A stretch of DNA of 9,911 bases. Source: Candidatus Saccharibacteria bacterium UBA4727 (GTDB taxonomy: Bacteria > Patescibacteriota > Saccharimonadia > Saccharimonadales > Saccharimonadaceae). Positions within the stretch are counted from its first letter, which is position 1, and each line of letters begins with the position of its first letter. Position numbers and translations under genes: made by a program. Below the pieces are notes generated by a model. The model saw nothing but the letters and a program-made list of their open reading frames with translations, did no database searches and was not told where the DNA came from. Below are positions 5,269-9,911 of this stretch, piece after piece. The stretch covers positions 2,141-12,051 of the forward strand of contig DHJF01000037.1 of assembly GCA_002404195.1 (NCBI GenBank). The letters are read 5' to 3'.

Positions 5269-6717
5269 ATGCATAGAAAAGTAACGGACTATTTCCTCTA
5301 TCGTTGGCGATTCATCGTTGGGTACAGTATTTTTGGGCTCGCGTTTGTCGGTCTCCTCGTCGTAGCTGGTCTATATATTCCGGGTGGACTCAGTCAAGCC
5401 GAAATGGGCTCAGTCGTCACGGCCAATGCTTTTTCACTCAAATCATTTGACCCGACACTCATCGTTAACTTGCCATACCATCTCCTGCAACGCGCCAGTC
5501 TTCATCTTTTTGGCATTTCGCCGTTCAGCATCAAACTGCCATCACTGGTACTTGGCGCACTCTCGGGCATTGGCATGTTATTACTCCTCCAGGCCTGGTT
5601 TTCCCGAAATGTCGCGGTTCTCACCTCTGTCTTGATTATTACGACAGGGCAATTCCTATTCGTCGCCCAAAACGGTGCTCCAGGCATCATGTATGTCTTT
5701 CTATCGGTTTGGCTGCTCGTCGCTGCGACAATGGTCTCTCGCGCCAAGCGCTACGTGGGCGCCTGGAAAATTGCGCTCCTGAGTGTTGCGGCCCTGAGTT
5801 TATACACGCCGCTCAGCGTCTATATTCTATTAGCCCTCGGTAGTGCAATCGTTCTCCACCCGCATCTTCGCTATCTTGTGCGCCAAGCGCTCAAAGCTCG
5901 ACTAAAAGTGGTGATTGCTGTCGTTGCCGCGCTTATTGTGACCGCGCCTCTTGTTTATGCGGCTGTCTTGCATCCACAGGTACTCAATATCCTCCTAGGT
6001 GTTCCGGCCGAAAAAGTGCCCATCGTCGCGCACATTGTACAAATTCTCAAACAGTATTTTGATTTCCTCTCACCATCAAGTGGCGTCACTATGACTCCGA
6101 TTTATAGCGTTGGTTCCATGATTCTCATTCTCCTTGGTATCATGCGACTACTCACGACCAACTACACTGCCCGCAGTTATATCATCAGCGCATGGGTCAT
6201 CTTGCTCCTGCCAATTGTGATTATTAATCCGGCGAACACTTTCGTTGCGTTCGTACCAGCAGTCCTATTGCTTGCGATGGGCGTCGAGACACTTCTGAAT
6301 AGCTGGTATCAGCTATTCCCGCGCAATCCCTATGCTCGTCTGGCGGGGTTGATTCCGTTAGTTATTTTAGTGGGCGGCCTGTTACTCTCCGGTGTCGACA
6401 GATACGTATATGGCTACTTGTACGACCCGCTGACGGCCGATAATTTTTCGAACGATCTCCGCTTAGTCAATAACCAGCTAGGAGCGAAAACACCCGTTCA
6501 ACTCGTCGCCACGCCGCACGAACTTGCGTTCTATCAAGTCGTCGCCAAGTATCACCCAGGCACCACCGCCTCTACCATGGTTATGCAGCCAAGTCTAGCG
6601 ATCGTCAGTCAAGCTGCCAATAAAAGCCTCGCGCTCGGCACCCCGTGGCGCATCATTACCGACGGTACAGCCGCAAACGCCGATCGTTTTTATATCTATA
6701 AAACTGACCAAAAATAA
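5269..6717 (+). CDS. Membrane glycosyltransferase, ArnT/PMT-like (GT-C fold)
   Basis: This 482-residue integral membrane protein resembles GT-C enzymes, which move a sugar from a lipid-linked donor to a protein, lipid or glycan on the outer face of the membrane. About ten hydrophobic segments are visible (roughly 16-37, 88-109, 113-131, 138-155, 167-196, 212-232, 276-294, 303-319, 323-340, 357-376). The first loop holds GGLSQAEMGS, with E45 where GT-C enzymes carry the catalytic acidic residue. The run LFGISPFSIKLPSLVLGALS (80-99) matches the FG-x-RlPS region of PMT_2/ArnT proteins. A soluble tail of about 100 residues follows. Substrate and donor cannot be read from the sequence. No ribosome binding site precedes the ATG, and the promoter is only 12 bases away, so the mRNA is probably leaderless or nearly so. 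It sits between dnaB and ybaB with no functional link to either that I can see. Confidence 0.8.
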   Translation: MHRKVTDYFLYRWRFIVGYSIFGLAFVGLLVVAGLYIPGGLSQAEMGSVVTANAFSLKSFDPTLIVNLPYHLLQRASLHLFGISPFSIKLPSLVLGALSGIGMLLLLQAWFSRNVAVLTSVLIITTGQFLFVAQNGAPGIMYVFLSVWLLVAATMVSRAKRYVGAWKIALLSVAALSLYTPLSVYILLALGSAIVLHPHLRYLVRQALKARLKVVIAVVAALIVTAPLVYAAVLHPQVLNILLGVPAEKVPIVAHIVQILKQYFDFLSPSSGVTMTPIYSVGSMILILLGIMRLLTTNYTARSYIISAWVILLLPIVIINPANTFVAFVPAVLLLAMGVETLLNSWYQLFPRNPYARLAGLIPLVILVGGLLLSGVDRYVYGYLYDPLTADNFSNDLRLVNNQLGAKTPVQLVATPHELAFYQVVAKYHPGTTASTMVMQPSLAIVSQAANKSLALGTPWRIITDGTAANADRFYIYKTDQK

Positions 6718-6719
6718 AG

Positions 6720-6795
6720 TATAATAGTAGCAACGAGAGAAGAATATGGGCTTGCTTATATTCTTCCGAGTGCGACCTATTACGAAGTATAATAG
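6720..6795 (+). promoter_or_regulatory. Two identical -10 elements flanking a hairpin, upstream of ybaB
   Basis: The 11-base sequence AAGTATAATAG occurs twice, at 6717-6727 and 6785-6795. Each copy holds a perfect TATAAT (6720-6725 and 6788-6793). The first overlaps the end of the glycosyltransferase stop codon. I see no good -35 for either. Between them, GAAGAATAT (6739-6747) pairs perfectly with ATATTCTTC (6758-6766) around a 10-base loop. No T-run follows on either strand, so it is not a normal terminator. The second -10 would give a transcript starting near 6800, about 22 bases before ybaB. Confidence 0.5.
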
Positions 6796-6821
6796 CGCAG
6801 TAAACCGACGGAGGAGAAACT

Positions 6822-7112
6822 ATGGCTTTTGACCAAATGAAAATGTTGAATGAACTGCGCAAAGCGCAAAAAGATCTAAAGAAACAAAAAGTTGTTGTTT
6901 CAGCCGCTGATGACATGGTAGAAGTCACCATTAACGGCGAGTTAAAAATTGAAAATGTAAAAATCGACCCTAAGATGGTTGATCTCGATAATATCGAAGA
7001 ACTCGAAAAGGCTATTCAAAACGCCGTTCGCGATGGCCTAGCCAAAGCTCAAGAAATCGCTGCCGAAAAAATGAAGCCTCTCATGGGCGGGCTCGGCAAC
7101 CTAGGACTGTAG
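6822..7112 (+). CDS. ybaB: YbaB/EbfC family nucleoid-associated DNA-binding protein
   Basis: YbaB proteins are small dimeric DNA-binding proteins, commonly encoded beside recR and linked to nucleoid organisation and repair. The 96-residue product has the family layout: an N-terminal helix rich in Lys and Gln (about 5-23, KMLNELRKAQKDLKKQ), a central beta region (VEVTINGELKIENVKIDPKMVD, about 33-54), a second helix (about 58-85) and a short Met/Gly-rich tail ending MGGLGNLGL. The length is normal. GGAGGAGA (6810-6817) is an excellent ribosome binding site just before the ATG. recR starts 8 bases after the stop, so the two form one transcript. Confidence 0.93.
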   Translation: MAFDQMKMLNELRKAQKDLKKQKVVVSAADDMVEVTINGELKIENVKIDPKMVDLDNIEELEKAIQNAVRDGLAKAQEIAAEKMKPLMGGLGNLGL

Positions 7113-7120
7113 GGTATATT

Positions 7121-7735
7121 GTGACACAGCTTTTACCAGCCGCTTTGCTGCGGACTATCGACGAACTTGGGCGACTGCCCGGCGTTGGTGCCCGCACCGC
7201 CGAACGTTATGCGTATTATTTGCTGCGTGCCGACACGCACGCAACAGATAAGCTAGCCCGAGCAATTGCCGAGCTACACGCTGGCGTGAAAAGCTGTCCT
7301 GTGACATTCGCGCTAATTGATGCAGATGAGGATATATCCTCGCTTTACAGCGACCCGAACCGAGATAAGAAATTAGTCGCGGTTGTCGAAGAGCCCCTCG
7401 ATATCATCGCTCTAGAGCGCACCGGCCAATTTAATGGCACGTACCACGTACTGGGCGGTGCAATTTCACCAATCGACGGCGTTGGACCGGAGCAGCTACA
7501 TATCCCCGAGCTACTTACGCGCCTGACCGACGACGGCGTCGAGGAAATCATCATTGCCACCAACGCCAGCGTCGAAGGGGAGTCAACCGCACTATTTTTG
7601 CAACGCCATATTCAGGATGCCGGTATCGACATCAAGATGAGTCGCTTGGCACGTGGGTTACCGGTTGGCGTCGACCTCGAATACGCCGATCAAATCACCC
7701 TATCTCATGCCCTCGAAGGTCGCCGTATTTTTTAA
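7121..7735 (+). CDS. recR: Recombination mediator RecR, zinc finger degenerate
   Basis: RecR works with RecO and RecF to load RecA onto gapped DNA. The 204 residues match the family length. A helix-hairpin-helix is visible at 19-35 (LPGVGARTAERYAYYLL). A Toprim domain starts near 87 with VVEEP and contains LGGAISPIDGVGPE (111-124) and ATNASVEGESTA (146-157). The C-terminal block SRLARGLPVGVDLEYADQ (174-191) is strongly conserved. The zinc finger between the two domains normally has four cysteines. Here residues 58-82 (SCPVTFALIDADEDISSLYS then DPNRD) contain only C59, so zinc binding is not expected. The start is GTG at 7121, with AGGG (7111-7114) 6 bases upstream. A terminator-like structure overlaps the stop codon. 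Confidence 0.95.
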   Translation: MTQLLPAALLRTIDELGRLPGVGARTAERYAYYLLRADTHATDKLARAIAELHAGVKSCPVTFALIDADEDISSLYSDPNRDKKLVAVVEEPLDIIALERTGQFNGTYHVLGGAISPIDGVGPEQLHIPELLTRLTDDGVEEIIIATNASVEGESTALFLQRHIQDAGIDIKMSRLARGLPVGVDLEYADQITLSHALEGRRIF

Positions 7736-7752
7736 GCGACAGGGGTGTTTTT
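7710..7752 (+). terminator. Possible terminator at the end of recR
   Basis: GTCGC (7719-7723) pairs with GCGAC (7736-7740), and CCCT (7710-7713) with AGGG (7741-7744) across a 5-base bulge. A short T run (7748-7752) follows. The stem lies partly within the last recR codons. A rival pairing, TAAGCGA (7733-7739) with TCGCTTA (7765-7771), is also possible. Moderate support only. Confidence 0.4.
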
Positions 7753-7781
7753 CTATCGTGCGCCTCGCTTAGCGGCTTTTC

Positions 7782-7869
7782 TGCTACAATCATCGCGCGA
7801 CGCGCGCTGTTGTACGTCCTCACTCGACGGAGCGAACAAGTTCCTTCCGCGCTCGCTTCGTAGTACAAT
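7782..7869 (+). promoter_or_regulatory. Upstream region of the DHH gene: two TACAAT boxes around a GC-rich hairpin
   Basis: TGC-TACAAT (7782-7790) is an extended -10 and a second TACAAT lies at 7864-7869. Neither has a convincing -35. The second would start transcription near 7876-7878, at the ATG of the DHH gene, giving a leaderless mRNA. Between them is a GC-rich stretch, with CGCGCGACGCGCG at 7794-7806. ACGGAGCGA (7827-7835) pairs with TCGCTTCGT (7853-7861) over nine bases with one G-T. TTGTAC (7810-7815) and GTACAA (7863-7868) form an outer inverted repeat that overlaps the second -10. Confidence 0.45.
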
Positions 7870-7877
7870 AAAGAGTA

Positions 7878-8870
7878 ATGTATGATTCTGCGAAACAACT
7901 GATTGAAACGGCCCAAAAAATTATTATTATCCAGGCAGAGAACCCTGACGGCGATAGCCTGGGTAGCTCGCTGGCACTGGAAGAGATTCTAGGCGATCTT
8001 GGCAAGACGGTTGTCATGTATTGTCCCGTCGAGATTCCTAAATATATGCGTTACATTCAGGGCTGGGACAGGGTTGTTACGACATTTGACGCGGGCGCCG
8101 ACCTCGCGATTATTGTCGACACCGCAGCCGACGTACTGATCACAAAAGTACTCGAAACACCTGGCGTCCGTCATTTCTTGGAGTCACACCCCGTGCTTGT
8201 CATCGACCATCACACGACCGAATCAAACCTCAGCTTCGACCACACCATGCTATCGCTTGATGCCGTCGCCACCAGCGAAGTTATTTACGGCCTGGCTGCC
8301 GATGCCGGCTGGAGCATCAATACGCAAGCTGCCGAAAATATGCTTGTGGCGATTTTATCAGACAGCTTAGGACTTTCGACACAAAACGTCACGCCCAACA
8401 CCTACTTTGTCGCTGGCAAATTAACCGAGCTGGGCGCCCGCGTTTCAACCATCGAAGACCGCCGACGTGAATTTATGAAGAAATCACCAGAGATCTTGGC
8501 GTATAAAGGCGAGCTGATTAGTCGCATTGAGTACTTGCTCGACGGCAAATTAGCCCTCGTCCATATCCCATGGGAAGATATTCAGAAATATAGTGACCAA
8601 TATAATCCGAGTGTCTTGGTGCTCGACGAAATGCGCTTGGTCGAAGGTGTTGAGCTCGGCGTCGCCATCAAGACCTATCCAGACGGCAAAGTCACGGGCA
8701 AACTCCGTGCCAACACGCCAATCGCTGAAGTCGTCGCCGGCTATTTTGGTGGCGGTGGCCACAAATACGCTGCGGGCTTTCGCGCGTACGAAGACTACAA
8801 TAAAATAGTGACAGAACTCGTCACCGCAACCGATAAGGCACTGAAAGATTATGTCCCTCAAACTGTATAA
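7878..8870 (+). CDS. DHH-DHHA1 family phosphoesterase (NrnA-like)
   Basis: Proteins of this type hydrolyse short oligonucleotides, pAp or cyclic dinucleotides with manganese. The 330 residues carry the DHH domain: motif I ENPDGDSLGS (21-30, aspartates D24 and D26), motif II VDTAA (D81), motif III VIDHH (109-112, D110, H111, H112) and motif IV ILSDSLGL (D162). The DHHA1 domain follows, with GGGGHKYAAG (291-300). In most NrnA-type proteins motif I begins with a histidine that helps bind metal. Here that position appears to be A20, with other metal ligands intact. ATG 7878 is chosen because TACAAT lies 8 bases upstream and the reading frame starts cleanly. Only a weak AAAGAG sits 2 bases before it. 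The 3' end overlaps cysS by 20 bases, so the two are co-transcribed. The substrate cannot be decided here. Confidence 0.9.
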   Translation: MYDSAKQLIETAQKIIIIQAENPDGDSLGSSLALEEILGDLGKTVVMYCPVEIPKYMRYIQGWDRVVTTFDAGADLAIIVDTAADVLITKVLETPGVRHFLESHPVLVIDHHTTESNLSFDHTMLSLDAVATSEVIYGLAADAGWSINTQAAENMLVAILSDSLGLSTQNVTPNTYFVAGKLTELGARVSTIEDRRREFMKKSPEILAYKGELISRIEYLLDGKLALVHIPWEDIQKYSDQYNPSVLVLDEMRLVEGVELGVAIKTYPDGKVTGKLRANTPIAEVVAGYFGGGGHKYAAGFRAYEDYNKIVTELVTATDKALKDYVPQTV

Positions 8871-9911
8871 CACCCTCACGAAGACAATTGATCAGCTCCG
8901 ACCGCTAGCGCCTGGTAACGTGGCAATCTATAGCTGTGGCCCAACCGTGTACGACAACGTCCATATCGGCAATCTGAGCTCATTTATTATTGCCGACACC
9001 TTGCGGCGCGTCGTCTCAGCCAACAACCTCGACGTCAAGCATGTCATGAACTTTACTGATGTCGACGACAAAACGATTCGCCGCAGCCATGAACTCTATC
9101 CAGAACTTGATGCTATGAGTGCGCTTAAAAAACTAACCGTTGATTGTAGCGATAGTTTTTTGCGTGATATGAAAGCCATTGGCAATGATGTCGAAGCCCT
9201 CGACTTCATCCGCGCCGCTGACGACGCCACAATCCAGGGAATGCGCGAATTAATCGAAGAGTTACTCCATGGCGGCTTTGCCTACATTGCCGATGACGGC
9301 GTCTATTTCAGCATTGACGCCTACAAGAAATCGGGCAAAGTCTATGGCCAGCTCGTTACGCTCAGTGAATCGAACACCAGCGCCGAACGCATCCAGAACG
9401 ACGAATATGATAAAGATTCGGCGCACGATTTCGCGCTATGGAAAGTTCGAAAACCGGGTGAACCAGCATGGGAATTCACACTTGATGGCAAAGATCTCAC
9501 CGGTCGCCCAGGCTGGCATATCGAATGCTCGGTCATGAGCCGCCAAGGCCTCGGCCAACCGTTCGATATTCATACCGGCGGTATTGATCTGGCATTCCCG
9601 CACCATGAAAATGAAATTGCGCAGAGTACCGCTGGGCGTGATAACGCCACCTATGCAAGTATGTTTGTCCATAACGAACATATCTTAGTTGATGGCAAAA
9701 AAATGAGTAAGAGTTTGAATAATTTTTACACACTGGCTGATCTTACCGCACAGGGAATCGATCCACTGGCATTCCGATTGCTCGTACTGCAGTCACACTA
9801 CCGCAAGGCCACCAACTTTAGTTTCGATAACGCTCAGGCAGCCAAGAACCGGCTGCATCACTGGCGCACCATCGCCGCCCTCCGCCATCAAACCCACGAC
9901 ACACTGCGCGA
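8851..9911 (+). CDS. cysS: Cysteinyl-tRNA synthetase, 3' end outside the window
   Basis: CysRS attaches cysteine to tRNA-Cys. The window holds the first 353 codons, with no stop before the edge. The class I signature appears as HIGN (38-41, in place of HIGH) and KMSKS (284-288). The zinc ligands that recognise cysteine are all present: C29 in YSCG, C226 in GWHIEC, and H251 and E255 in FPHHENEIAQS. This contrasts with the zinc losses in DnaX and RecR. The start at 8851 gives the standard opening SLKLYNTLT and lies inside the end of the DHH gene, in another frame. The ribosome binding site is weak (GAAAG at 8843-8847), so translation is probably coupled to the upstream gene. The missing part should hold the rest of the helical tRNA-binding region. 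Confidence 0.96.
   Translation, partial: MSLKLYNTLTKTIDQLRPLAPGNVAIYSCGPTVYDNVHIGNLSSFIIADTLRRVVSANNLDVKHVMNFTDVDDKTIRRSHELYPELDAMSALKKLTVDCSDSFLRDMKAIGNDVEALDFIRAADDATIQGMRELIEELLHGGFAYIADDGVYFSIDAYKKSGKVYGQLVTLSESNTSAERIQNDEYDKDSAHDFALWKVRKPGEPAWEFTLDGKDLTGRPGWHIECSVMSRQGLGQPFDIHTGGIDLAFPHHENEIAQSTAGRDNATYASMFVHNEHILVDGKKMSKSLNNFYTLADLTAQGIDPLAFRLLVLQSHYRKATNFSFDNAQAAKNRLHHWRTIAALRHQTHDTLR

Noticed and set aside
9269..9538. Open frames within the cysS region (both strands)
   Set aside because: The cysS frame runs open through the whole stretch with all family motifs, so these are out-of-frame shadows.
1..9911. UGA recoded to glycine, as in some CPR groups
   Set aside because: No gene has an in-frame TGA and all frames are intact under the standard bacterial code. 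The lack of TGA stops among nine genes is too small a sample to mean anything.

Overview
This window looks like a core chromosomal segment of a small-genome bacterium, most likely Candidatus Saccharibacteria (TM7) or a close relative in the Patescibacteria/CPR. I infer this from the style of several proteins: a DnaX and a RecR that both lack their zinc-binding cysteines, a DHH phosphoesterase with an AENPDGDSLGS motif I, and a short coiled-coil plus beta-rich protein of unknown function next to rplJL. The assignment is by recognition, not by a search. All genes seen inside the window are on the + strand. No in-frame TGA occurs in any gene, and the nine complete genes end in TAA (6) or TAG (3), so there is no sign of UGA recoding.

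Layout. Positions 1-318 hold a possible leftward promoter at the edge, then a strong promoter and an L10-type autoregulatory leader ending in an intrinsic terminator. rplJ (L10) and rplL (L7/L12) follow and close with a strong hairpin terminator. A 353-base gap (1247-1599) holds that terminator, a structured stretch with no recognised gene, and a good promoter for a 171-residue protein of unknown function. Next come dnaX and dnaB, 21 bases apart. An ArnT/PMT-like membrane glycosyltransferase follows with its own promoter almost touching its start codon. ybaB and recR form a tight pair. The last unit is a DHH-DHHA1 phosphoesterase overlapping cysS by 20 bases; cysS runs off the right edge.

How the genes work together. 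rplJ and rplL make the ribosomal stalk and are probably controlled by L10 binding its own leader. dnaX (clamp loader), dnaB (replicative helicase), ybaB (DNA-binding protein) and recR (recombination mediator) are a replication and repair group. The common dnaX-ybaB-recR order is split here by dnaB and the glycosyltransferase. The DHH protein probably acts on short oligonucleotides or cyclic dinucleotides, and cysS charges tRNA-Cys.

I do not see a CRISPR array, transposon, phage, toxin-antitoxin or defence locus. The most interesting signals are regulatory (the L10 attenuator, promoters with built-in dyads, start codons very close to promoters, and two intergenic structured elements) and the parallel loss of zinc-binding sites in DnaX and RecR. 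I do not claim a previously undescribed system here.
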